Part shown: piece by piece, positions 21,453 to 29,153 of the stretch
Layout: the number at the start of each line of letters is the position of its first letter
How positions within the stretch are numbered: position 1 is the first letter of the stretch
Origin: UBA2922 sp035352555
Lineage (GTDB): Bacteria; Bacillota; Clostridia; Oscillospirales; Oscillospiraceae
DNA length: 31,438 nt
Reading direction: 5' to 3'
NCBI GenBank assembly: GCA_035352555.1
Contig: DAOPXW010000021.1
Span: forward strand, 1 to 31,438
The notes under the pieces: generated by a model
What the model was told of the DNA's origin: nothing
Seen by the model: only the letters and a program-made list of their open reading frames with translations
The model's database searches: none
Position numbers and translations under genes: made by a program

Positions 21453-22655
21453 TTATTTCGCGGACACGATGTCCCGGGTGTCGCGGGCGATGACCAGCTC
21501 CTCGTTGGTGGGGATGACCAGCACCTTGACCTTGGAATCGGCGGTGGAGATGACGATATCCTCGCCGCGCTTTTTGTTGGCCTCGGCATCGATCCGGACG
21601 CCCAGGTAGCCGAAGTAGTTGGAAATGGCCTGTCGGGTGGAGGCGGAATTCTCGCCCACGCCGGCGGTGTAGATGATGGCGTCCACGCCGTTCATGGCGG
21701 CGGCGTAGGAGCCCACGACCTTGGCGACCCAGTAGTAGAACATCTCAAGGGCCAGCTCGCTGCGCTTGTCGCCCTTTTCGGCGGCGGCTTCAAGATCACG
21801 GAAGTCGGAGCTGACGCCGGACACGCCCAGCACGCCGGACTTCTTGTTGAGGATGTTCAGCATCTCGTCAATGCTCAGATGGTACTTGTTCATCACAAAC
21901 TGCATGGCGCCGGGATCAAGGTCGCCGCAGCGGGTGCCCATGGGCAGGCCTACCAGCGGGGTGAAGCCCATGGAGGTGTCCACGCTTCTGCCGTGGTTGA
22001 TGGCGCAGATGGAGGAGCCGTTGCCCATGTGGCAGGAGATGATCTTCAACTCCTCGATGGGCTTGCCCAGCAGCTGGGCGCAGCGGGCGGAAACATAGCG
22101 GTGAGAGGTGCCGTGGAAGCCGTAGCGGCGGACGCCGTCCTTCTCGTAATATTCATAAGGAAGGGCATACATGAAAGCCTTGCCGGGCATGGTCTGATGG
22201 AAGGCGGTGTCGAACACGGCCACCATGGGGACGTCGCCCATGACCTTTTTGCAGGCCTCGATGCCGGTGATGTTTGCGGGGTTGTGCAGGGGGGCGAAGG
22301 GAATGCACTGGCGCACGGCGTCCATCACGGCGCCGTCGATGCGCACGGAGCAGGCAAACTTTTCGCCGCCGTGGACCAGACGGTGACCGACGGCGTCGAT
22401 TTCCTTCATGGAGCCGACCACGCCGTACTCGGCGCTGGTGAGCTTATCAATGACCGCGGCAATGGCCTCGGAATGGGTGGGCAGGGAGACGTCCTCGTCG
22501 AACCTGGACTTGCCGCCCACCAGCGGCGTGTGCTTCAGATGGCCGTCGATGCCGATGCGCTCACACAGCCCCTTGGCCAGCACCTCCTCGGTCTCCATGT
22601 CGATGAGCTGGTACTTCAGGGAGGAGCTGCCCGCGTTGATCACAAGAATCTTCAT
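21453..22655 (-). CDS. ackA: Acetate kinase
   Basis: 400 residues, standard length. Motifs are MKILVINAGSSSLKYQL at the N-terminus, HRLVHGGEKF, VFDTAFHQTMP, YGFHGTSHRYVS, CHMGNGSSICAI, MGTRCGDLDPG and YTAGVGENS. It converts acetyl phosphate and ADP to acetate and ATP, the energy-yielding end step of acetate fermentation. The ATG at 22655 has AAAGGAA upstream. pta, commonly adjacent, is not here; ackA stands alone with its own terminator and is divergent from tmcAL. Confidence 0.97.
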   Translation of the reverse strand: MKILVINAGSSSLKYQLIDMETEEVLAKGLCERIGIDGHLKHTPLVGGKSRFDEDVSLPTHSEAIAAVIDKLTSAEYGVVGSMKEIDAVGHRLVHGGEKFACSVRIDGAVMDAVRQCIPFAPLHNPANITGIEACKKVMGDVPMVAVFDTAFHQTMPGKAFMYALPYEYYEKDGVRRYGFHGTSHRYVSARCAQLLGKPIEELKIISCHMGNGSSICAINHGRSVDTSMGFTPLVGLPMGTRCGDLDPGAMQFVMNKYHLSIDEMLNILNKKSGVLGVSGVSSDFRDLEAAAEKGDKRSELALEMFYYWVAKVVGSYAAAMNGVDAIIYTAGVGENSASTRQAISNYFGYLGVRIDAEANKKRGEDIVISTADSKVKVLVIPTNEELVIARDTRDIVSAK

Positions 22656-22687
22656 TTGTTTCGTTCCTTTCGTGGTATTGTAAATTG

Positions 22688-22715
22688 TTCAAAACACAGG
22701 TAAAATACCTATAAT
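22688..22715 (+). promoter_or_regulatory. Possible promoter of tmcAL
   Basis: TTCAAA (22688-22693), 16 nt, then TATAAT (22710-22715) in the AT-rich divergent spacer between ackA and tmcAL. The -10 is perfect and the -35 weak. Confidence 0.4.
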
Positions 22716-22782
22716 CAGTTACAATTGTTAATTCTAATACATTTGGCGGAAAACGCAAGCCTTTTTTAAGGAGGTACTGAAG

Positions 22783-23979
22783 ATGGAAACAGTCGGCATC
22801 GTGGGTGAGTACAACCCCTTCCACAGCGGACACGCCTACCATTTGGCAAAGACCCGGGAGGCGCTGGGCGGGGAGTGCGCGGTGGTGTGCGCCCTGTCGG
22901 GGGACTATGTCCAGCGCGGCGAGGCCGCGGCCTACGCCAAGTATGCCCGGGCGGAGGCGGCCTGCCGCTGCGGGGTGGATCTGGTGCTGGAGCTGCCGCT
23001 GCCCTGGGCGCTCAGCTCGGCCGAGGGTTTTGCCCGGGGGGCCGTGGGCCTGCTGGATTCCATCGGCCAGTGCGGCTATCTCTCCTTCGGCTCGGAGTGC
23101 GGCGACATCGGGCTCATCGAGGAAGCGGCCATGGCCCTCATCGATCCGGCCATGAACGCCGCCGTCAAGGCGGAGCTGGGCGGCGGGATCTCCTATGCCG
23201 CGGCCCGGCAGGAGGCCCTGCGCAAAAAGGACGAGCGGCTGGCCGCCGTGCTGGATACGCCCAACAATATTCTGGCCGTGGAGTATGTCAAGGCCATCTA
23301 TCAGGAGGGGGCCCGGCTGGAGCCCATGACGGTGCGGCGCTGCGGCGCGGGCCACGACGGCGAGTGTGCCGAGGGGCCCAAGTCTGCTTCGGAGATCCGC
23401 CACCGGCTGGCCGGGGGCGAGGCGCTGGCTGATCTGCTCCCCGCCGAGGCGGCGGAGGTCTATCAGCGGGAGGAAAACGTCGGCCGCGGTTTTTTGCGGA
23501 TGGAGGATCTGGAGGTGGCAATTCTCTCCCGGCTGCGCCTGCTGGACATTGAGACCTACAACCGTCTGCCGGACGCCTCCGGCGGCGTGGGCGCGGCCCT
23601 GTATAATGCCGTTCGGGAGGAGGAAAGTCTGGACGCCGTGGCTGCCGCGGCCAAATCCCGGGGCGTGGCCATGGCCCGCATCCGCCGGATGCTGATGGAC
23701 GCGGCGCTGGGCGTATCCGCCGGCATGGCGGACGGGATTCCTCCCTATGCCCGGGTGCTGGCGGCCAACGGCCGGGGCCGCGAGGTGCTGCGGCTGGCGT
23801 CCTCCACCAGCGACATCCCTGTCATCACCAAGCCCGCGGACGCCCACAATCTGGACGCGAGAGGGGAGAGCATCTTTACGCTGGGCGCGGACGCCCACGA
23901 CCTTTACGTGCTGGGCTACCGCGCCCGGGGCGAACGGCGGGGGGGCGCCGATTGGCGCGCGGGTCCCGCCATTGTGTAA
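22783..23979 (+). CDS. tmcAL: tRNA(Met) cytidine acetate ligase TmcAL
   Basis: 398 residues. The nucleotidyltransferase-type N-terminus VGIVGEYNPFHSGHAYHL carries the H-x-G-H signature, followed by SGDYVQRGEAA, DLVLELP and SFGSECGD; later parts include NNILAVEYVKAI and the tail LGADAHDLYVLGYR. TmcAL (formerly YlbM) activates acetate with ATP and makes N4-acetylcytidine at C34 of elongator tRNA-Met. AAGGAGG lies 8 nt before ATG 22783. Divergent from ackA, so two acetate-using enzymes share one intergenic region. Confidence 0.93.
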   Translation: METVGIVGEYNPFHSGHAYHLAKTREALGGECAVVCALSGDYVQRGEAAAYAKYARAEAACRCGVDLVLELPLPWALSSAEGFARGAVGLLDSIGQCGYLSFGSECGDIGLIEEAAMALIDPAMNAAVKAELGGGISYAAARQEALRKKDERLAAVLDTPNNILAVEYVKAIYQEGARLEPMTVRRCGAGHDGECAEGPKSASEIRHRLAGGEALADLLPAEAAEVYQREENVGRGFLRMEDLEVAILSRLRLLDIETYNRLPDASGGVGAALYNAVREEESLDAVAAAAKSRGVAMARIRRMLMDAALGVSAGMADGIPPYARVLAANGRGREVLRLASSTSDIPVITKPADAHNLDARGESIFTLGADAHDLYVLGYRARGERRGGADWRAGPAIV

Positions 23980-24028
23980 ATTGCTCGGTTCATCTCTTTT
24001 GAAGTGCGGATTTTTATTCAGAATATTG

Positions 24029-24057
24029 TTGCAATTTAAGGAACGGTAGTTTATAAT
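24029..24057 (+). promoter_or_regulatory. Promoter of the liv operon
   Basis: TTGCAA (24029-24034), 17 nt, then TATAAT (24052-24057). Transcription would begin near 24064, leaving a leader of about 75 nt with a hairpin at 24077-24099. Confidence 0.85.
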
Positions 24058-24076
24058 TGCCCCATGAGCGTAAACA

Positions 24077-24099
24077 TTTGTCCGTCACAAACGGACAAA
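24077..24099 (+). repeat. Inverted repeat in the livJ leader
   Basis: TTTGTCCGT (24077-24085) and ACGGACAAA (24091-24099) are perfect 9-bp arms around CACAA, 20-40 nt after the -10 box and 40 nt before the livJ ATG. It is either an operator overlapping the early transcribed region or a leader hairpin. It lacks the T-run of a terminator. Confidence 0.65.
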
Positions 24100-24139
24100 A
24101 ATGGCTCGATTTTTGAGAAAATCATTGGGAGGAAACAAA

Positions 24140-25363
24140 ATGAAAAAGTTTTTGGCACTGATACTTGCGCTTGTCATGGTGGCCGCGCTGGCCGCCTGCG
24201 GCACCGCCGCCACCCCGGCCGCCACCGGCAGCGGCGCCGCTGCGGCGGGCACGCTGAAGATCGGCGTATTCGAGCCCGCCACCGGCGAAAACGGCGCCGG
24301 CGGACAGCAGGAGGTTTTGGGCATCCGCTATGCTCAGTCCCTCAAGCCCACCGTCACCATCGGCGGCAAGACCTACAATATCCAGCTCGTCGAGGTCGAT
24401 AACCAGTCCGATAAGGCCGCTGCGGTCACCGCTGCGCAGAGCCTGATCAACAACGGCGTCATCGGCGTTCTCGGCTCCTACGGCTCCGGCGTGTCCATCG
24501 CCGCCGGCTCCACCTTTGCCACCGCCAAGATCCCCGCTGTCGGCTGCTCCTGCACCAACCCCCAGGTCACCGCTGGTAACGACTACTACTTCCGCGTGTG
24601 CTTCCTCGACCCGTTCCAGGGCACCGTCATGGCCAACTACGCCGCGACCAACGGCTGCAAGACCGCGGCTGTCATCAACCAGAACGGCGACGACTACTCC
24701 ACCGGCCTGGCCAACTACTTCAAGGACGCCTTTGCCAAGATGGACGGCTGCTCCGTCGTCTATGAAGGCACCTACAACACCAATGAGACCGACTTCAACG
24801 CCATCCTGGCCAAGGCGAAGGAAGCCAATCCCGACGTGATCTTTGTCCCGTCCTCCATCACCACCGCCGGTCTGCTGATCAAGCAGGCCCGCGACATGGG
24901 CATTAAGAGCAAGATCATGGCCGGCGATACCTGGCAGAACCAGACCATCATCGACAATGCCGGCGCTGCGAACTGCGAGGGCATCTGCCTGTCCACCTTC
25001 TTCGATGAGAACGACGCCGGCGCCGCCGACTTCGTCAAGGGCTTCAAGGCCTACATGAACAGCGACAGCAAGAACCTCACCCTCAACGGCGGCAACGACA
25101 CCGTGGCCGCGGTCTCCGCGCTGGGCTACGACGCCTACATGACCATGTACACCGCCCTGAGCGCCATCACCGGCGACGTCACCGGCGAGGCCCTGCAGAA
25201 GGCGCTGACCACCACCACTTATGCCGGCGTCACCGGCAGCATCTCCTTCGACAAGAATGGCGACGCTATCCGCGATATGGCTTACATCGACACCATCACC
25301 AACGGCGCGTTCAAGTTTGTCGGCACGCAGAAGACCGACGGCACCTTCACTCCCGCCGCCTGA
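24140..25363 (+). CDS. livJ: Branched-chain amino-acid-type ABC transporter substrate-binding lipoprotein
   Basis: 407 residues from ATG 24140, after GGGAGG. A lipoprotein signal MKKFLALILALVMVAALAAC places the lipid-modified Cys at 20, followed by an Ala/Thr/Gly-rich spacer and a type I periplasmic-binding fold (LKIGVFEPATGENG, GVLGSYGSGVSIAAG, DDYSTGLANYF, FVPSSITTAGLLIKQARDMG, GDTWQNQTI). It binds Leu/Ile/Val or related amino acids outside the cell and delivers them to LivHM. First in the operon, with a strong promoter and high use of preferred codons, which suggests high expression. Substrate specificity cannot be read from sequence. Confidence 0.92.
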   Translation: MKKFLALILALVMVAALAACGTAATPAATGSGAAAAGTLKIGVFEPATGENGAGGQQEVLGIRYAQSLKPTVTIGGKTYNIQLVEVDNQSDKAAAVTAAQSLINNGVIGVLGSYGSGVSIAAGSTFATAKIPAVGCSCTNPQVTAGNDYYFRVCFLDPFQGTVMANYAATNGCKTAAVINQNGDDYSTGLANYFKDAFAKMDGCSVVYEGTYNTNETDFNAILAKAKEANPDVIFVPSSITTAGLLIKQARDMGIKSKIMAGDTWQNQTIIDNAGAANCEGICLSTFFDENDAGAADFVKGFKAYMNSDSKNLTLNGGNDTVAAVSALGYDAYMTMYTALSAITGDVTGEALQKALTTTTYAGVTGSISFDKNGDAIRDMAYIDTITNGAFKFVGTQKTDGTFTPAA

Positions 25364-25399
25364 GCGCTGAAAACCGCGAAAAACTGAAACAGCCAGATC

Positions 25400-25434
25400 G
25401 GGCAAATCGGCGGGGACGCCTCGCCGATTTGCCC
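25400..25434 (+). terminator. Intercistronic hairpin between livJ and livH
   Basis: A perfect 13-bp stem, GGGCAAATCGGCG (25400-25412) with CGCCGATTTGCCC (25422-25434). The following TGTTCGTTCC is not a good T-run, so it is probably a partial terminator or mRNA stabiliser that keeps livJ product in excess over the membrane components. Confidence 0.7.
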
Positions 25435-25498
25435 TGTTCGTTCCCAAGAATGAAGAGCCGGGACAAAGACGCCGCCCGGTAAAACAGGGGGTTTCCCA

Positions 25499-26389
25499 AT
25501 GGATACGTTTCTGCAGAACTGCCTCAACGGGCTTTCCATCGGCAGTATTTACGCGCTGATCGCCATAGGCTATACCATGGTCTACGGCATACTCAGGCTT
25601 ATCAACTTCGCCCACGGCGATATTTTCATGATGGCCGGTTATTTTATGATTATTTGTATGACCGACCTGATGATTCCGTGGTATATCTCCATCATAATCG
25701 TGATCGCTGCCACCATTGTACTTGGTGTTGTTATAGAAAAGGTCGCTTACAAGCCGCTGCGCGACGCGCCCCGCATGTCTATCATGATATCCGCGATCGG
25801 CGTTTCGTATCTGCTTGAAAATCTGGCGACTTACATATTCTCGGCCCAGCCGAAGAGCTATCCTTACGATAAAATGGGCTTCCTCAGCCGGAGAGTCACG
25901 CTGGGGAACATCTCCACCACGCTGGTGACCTTCATCACCCCGGTGCTCACCGTTGCCATCGTGCTGGGGCTGGTGGTGCTTATCAGGAAGACCAAGATCG
26001 GCATGGCCATGCGGGCCGTGTCCCGGGATTTTGAGACCAGCCAGCTCATGGGCGTCCGCATCAACGCCGTTATCAGCTTCACCTTTGTCATCGGCAGCGG
26101 CCTTGCCGCGCTGGGCTCGGTGCTGTATTTCATCCCCCGCTCCTCGGTGTACCCGCTGGCGGGCTCGCTGCCCGGCCTCAAGTGCTTCGTGGCCGCGGTG
26201 TTCGGCGGCATCGGCTCCATTCCCGGCGCTCTGGTGGGCGGCTTCCTTATCGGCCTGTCGGAGACCTTTGTCAAGGGCAGCGCGACACTCTCCCAGTTCA
26301 GCGATGTGATCACCTTCCTGCTGCTGATCGTCGTTCTGCTGGTCAAGCCCACCGGCCTCTTTGGAGAGAAAATCAAGGAGAAGGTGTGA
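25499..26389 (+). CDS. livH: Branched-chain amino-acid ABC transporter permease LivH
   Basis: 296 residues, about eight membrane spans. Family motifs are LNGLSIGSIYALIAIGYTMVYG, INFAHGDIFMMAGYF and, late, AAVFGGIGSIPGALVGGFLIGLSET, the coupling region contacting the ATPase. ATG 25499 follows a G-rich site (GGGGG). It pairs with LivM as the membrane channel. Unlike its neighbours, the first 380 bases use more A/T-ending codons, but the product looks intact. Confidence 0.95.
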   Translation: MDTFLQNCLNGLSIGSIYALIAIGYTMVYGILRLINFAHGDIFMMAGYFMIICMTDLMIPWYISIIIVIAATIVLGVVIEKVAYKPLRDAPRMSIMISAIGVSYLLENLATYIFSAQPKSYPYDKMGFLSRRVTLGNISTTLVTFITPVLTVAIVLGLVVLIRKTKIGMAMRAVSRDFETSQLMGVRINAVISFTFVIGSGLAALGSVLYFIPRSSVYPLAGSLPGLKCFVAAVFGGIGSIPGALVGGFLIGLSETFVKGSATLSQFSDVITFLLLIVVLLVKPTGLFGEKIKEKV

Positions 26390-26393
26390 GCGT

Positions 26394-27503
26394 ATGACAA
26401 AGAGAGCAAAAAAGACAAGCAGCATTATCGCTTTGGCGGTCATTGCCGCATTGATCGTCTGTGTGGGTCAGTTCGTGCCCAGATCCGGTTCCCAGTGGTC
26501 GAACCTGCGCACCGTGCTCCAGCTGGGCGTGATCTATGCCCTGGTGGCCGTGTCCATGAACCTATGCAACGGTTTTACGGGCCTGTTCTCGCTGGGGCAG
26601 GCGGGCTTCATGACGCTGGGCGCCTACGCCTACGCCATTCTGACCATCCCCGTGGCCGACCGGCCCGGCGTGTATTATCTCTACGGCGTGGCCGGATGGC
26701 TGAGCAACCTGCATCTGCCCATCGTAGTGGCGCTGCTGGTGGCCGGCCTGATGGCGGCGGCGCTCGCGGCCATCATCGGCGCGCCGGTGCTGAAGCTGAA
26801 AAGCGACTATCTCGCCATCGCCACGCTGGGCTTTGCCGAGGTGGTGCGCATCGTGGTGGCCAGCTCCCCGCTGAACCTTATCACCAATGGCTCTCTGGGC
26901 CTCACCAAGATCCCCGGCTTCAGCTCCTACTACGGCATTTTCATCGTGGCGGTGGTGTGCATCGTCATTGTAGTCCTGCTGATCAATTCCTCTTACGGCC
27001 GGGCCTTCAAGGCCATCCGGGACGATGAGATCGCGGCGGAAGCCATGGGCATCAACCTGGCCCGGCACAAGCAGATGAGCTTTATCATCTCGTCCTTCTT
27101 TGCCGGCATCGGCGGGGCGCTGATGGCCATGTACATGGGCGCCGTGTCCTCCACCACCTTTACCATCGCCGTCACTTATTTCATCCTGCTCATCGTCGTC
27201 ATCGGCGGCATGGGCAGCATCACCGGCAGCATCATTTCCGCGCTGCTGGTTATCGCCGCCAGAGAATGGTGGCTGCGTCCGCTGGATCAGGCGCAGTATA
27301 TCGGCTCCTTCCAGGTGCCGCTGCTGAAGGCCGGCTTCCGCATGGTGGTGTTCTCCATCATTCTGATGGCGGTCGTGCTGTTCTTCCGCAAGGGCATTAT
27401 GGGCGACAAGGAATTCGATTGGGATGTGGTCGCCAACTTCTTCAGGCGCCTTTTCCACGGCAAAAAGCCCAAGACTCCCGCTGTGGGAGGTGACGCCGAA
27501 TGA
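26394..27503 (+). CDS. livM: Branched-chain amino-acid ABC transporter permease LivM
   Basis: 369 residues from ATG 26394, 4 nt after livH and behind AAGGAGAAGGTG; the longer in-frame start at 26361 lies inside livH. Motifs are CNGFTGLFSLGQAGFMTLGAYAYA, LKSDYLAIATLGFAEVVRI, RAFKAIRDDEIAAEAMGIN and VIGGMGSITGSIISALLV. A basic tail (KKPKTPA) extends into the cytoplasm. The stop overlaps the livG start (ATGA). Confidence 0.95.
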   Translation: MTKRAKKTSSIIALAVIAALIVCVGQFVPRSGSQWSNLRTVLQLGVIYALVAVSMNLCNGFTGLFSLGQAGFMTLGAYAYAILTIPVADRPGVYYLYGVAGWLSNLHLPIVVALLVAGLMAAALAAIIGAPVLKLKSDYLAIATLGFAEVVRIVVASSPLNLITNGSLGLTKIPGFSSYYGIFIVAVVCIVIVVLLINSSYGRAFKAIRDDEIAAEAMGINLARHKQMSFIISSFFAGIGGALMAMYMGAVSSTTFTIAVTYFILLIVVIGGMGSITGSIISALLVIAAREWWLRPLDQAQYIGSFQVPLLKAGFRMVVFSIILMAVVLFFRKGIMGDKEFDWDVVANFFRRLFHGKKPKTPAVGGDAE

Positions 27504-28357
27504 GTGAGGAAAGAGAAATGGCGCTCCGGGTGGAGAACGTCACCATGCAATTCGGCGGCGTCGTGGCGGTGAACAACCTGTCCATGGATGTGCCCGTGGG
27601 CAGCATCACCGCCCTCATAGGCCCCAACGGCGCGGGCAAGACCACGGCCTTCAACTGCATCACCGGGGTGTACGAGCCCACCAACGGCCTGGTGGAATTC
27701 ATGGGCGAGCCCATGGTGCGCAACCACCCCGCCGGCAAGATGAAAAAGCAGTATCTGGGCGAAAACGCCGACAAATACATCGATCTAAAGCCGATCAGCC
27801 CCACGCCGGACAGGATCACCCAGCTGGGCATCGCCCGTACCTTCCAGAACATCCGCTTATGGAAGAGCATGACCGTGTTCGACAACGTCCTCACGGCCAA
27901 GCACATGCGGGCCAGGCAAAACGTCTTCTCCGCCACATTCCGCCTGTCCGCCTCCGAGGAGAGGCGTATGCGGGACGAGACCGAGACGCTGCTGGCCGGG
28001 CAGGATCTGCTGCAATATAAAAACGATCTGGCCACCAGCCTTCCTTATGGCCTCCAGCGCCGTCTGGAGATCGCCCGGGCGCTGGCCACCCAGCCCAGGC
28101 TTTTGCTGCTGGACGAACCCGCCGCGGGCATGAACCCGCAGGAGACCCAGGAGCTGGCCGATTTCATCGTCAAGACCAGGGACGAGTACAAGCTCACCGT
28201 GTTCCTCATTGAACACCACATGGATCTTGTCATGAAGATTTCCGATTACATCTACGTCATCGACTTCGGCAGCGAGATCGCTCAGGGCGTGCCCGGCGAG
28301 GTGCAGAACAATCAGCGCGTGATCGACGCGTATCTGGGGGTTGTGGGAGATGAGTGA
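27500..28357 (+). CDS. livG: Branched-chain amino-acid ABC transporter ATPase LivG
   Basis: 285 residues. Walker A GPNGAGKTT (near 42), a LivG-type insertion (about 75-95), ABC signature region PYGLQRRLEIARAL (an unusual YGLQ in place of SGGQ, common in LivG), Walker B LLLLDEPAAGM, and switch His in LIEHHMDLVM. Forms the ATPase pair with LivF. Overlaps livM by 4 nt and livF by 8 nt. Confidence 0.95.
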   Translation: MSEEREMALRVENVTMQFGGVVAVNNLSMDVPVGSITALIGPNGAGKTTAFNCITGVYEPTNGLVEFMGEPMVRNHPAGKMKKQYLGENADKYIDLKPISPTPDRITQLGIARTFQNIRLWKSMTVFDNVLTAKHMRARQNVFSATFRLSASEERRMRDETETLLAGQDLLQYKNDLATSLPYGLQRRLEIARALATQPRLLLLDEPAAGMNPQETQELADFIVKTRDEYKLTVFLIEHHMDLVMKISDYIYVIDFGSEIAQGVPGEVQNNQRVIDAYLGVVGDE

Positions 28358-29060
28358 ACCAATTCTGAAGATCAGTGACCTCAAGGTCAACTACGGCGGC
28401 ATCGAGGCCGTGAAGGGCATCTCCTTTGAGGTGCCGCAGGGCGAAATTGTGACACTGATCGGCGCCAACGGCGCGGGCAAGAGCTCCACGCTGCGCTCCA
28501 TCGCGGGTCTGGTCAAGCCCAGAAGCGGCGAGATCGGCTTTCAGGGCGAGAGCATCACCGGCAAATCGCCCAATTATATCGTCTCCAAGGGCATCACGCT
28601 GGTGCCGGAGGGCCGCCGCATTTTCCCGGACCTATCCGTGGTGGAGAATCTCCGCATCGGGGCTTACCTCCGGTCGGACGATCTCAGCGACGATCTCAAC
28701 TGGGTCTACGACCTGTTCCCGCGCCTGAAGGAGCGCTCCTGGCAGGCGGGCGGCACCCTTTCCGGCGGCGAGCAGCAGATGCTGGCCGTGGGCCGGGCGC
28801 TGATGAGCCGCCCCAAGGTCATCATGATGGACGAGCCATCGCTGGGTCTCGCGCCGCTGGTGGTCAAGGGAATTTTCGATATCATCAAGGAGATCAACAA
28901 GCAGGGCGTCACGGTGCTGCTCATCGAGCAGAACGCCAACATGGCCCTCAAGACCGCCAACACCGGCTATGTGCTGGAGACGGGCCGCATCACCCTCGCG
29001 GGCACGGGGCGGGAGCTGCTGGCCAACGAATCCGTCAAGGCCGCCTACCTGGGTACCTGA
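28350..29060 (+). CDS. livF: Branched-chain amino-acid ABC transporter ATPase LivF
   Basis: 236 residues from ATG 28350. Walker A GANGAGKSS, Q-loop region VPEGRRIFPDLSVVENL, signature LSGGEQQMLAVGRAL and Walker B VIMMDEPSLGLAP are all intact. It starts inside the end of livG (8-nt overlap) and closes the liv operon before a strong terminator. Confidence 0.95.
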   Translation: MSEPILKISDLKVNYGGIEAVKGISFEVPQGEIVTLIGANGAGKSSTLRSIAGLVKPRSGEIGFQGESITGKSPNYIVSKGITLVPEGRRIFPDLSVVENLRIGAYLRSDDLSDDLNWVYDLFPRLKERSWQAGGTLSGGEQQMLAVGRALMSRPKVIMMDEPSLGLAPLVVKGIFDIIKEINKQGVTVLLIEQNANMALKTANTGYVLETGRITLAGTGRELLANESVKAAYLGT

Positions 29061-29068
29061 GAATTTCA

Positions 29069-29104
29069 TTCCCGGACATTTTTTATATGTCCGGGAACTT
29101 TTTT
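29069..29104 (+). terminator. Terminator of the liv operon
   Basis: An 11-bp perfect stem, TTCCCGGACAT (29069-29079) with ATGTCCGGGAA (29087-29097), followed by CTTTTTT. Confidence 0.92.
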
Positions 29105-29153
29105 ACCCGCCATCCGTCCAACAGGCAACAAATCCTGAAAAGGGGTGCCGACA

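Noticed and set aside
24122..26443. Long minus-strand frame (773 codons) opposite livJ-livH
   Set aside because: Shadow of the liv genes; repetitive low-sense product and no ribosome site.
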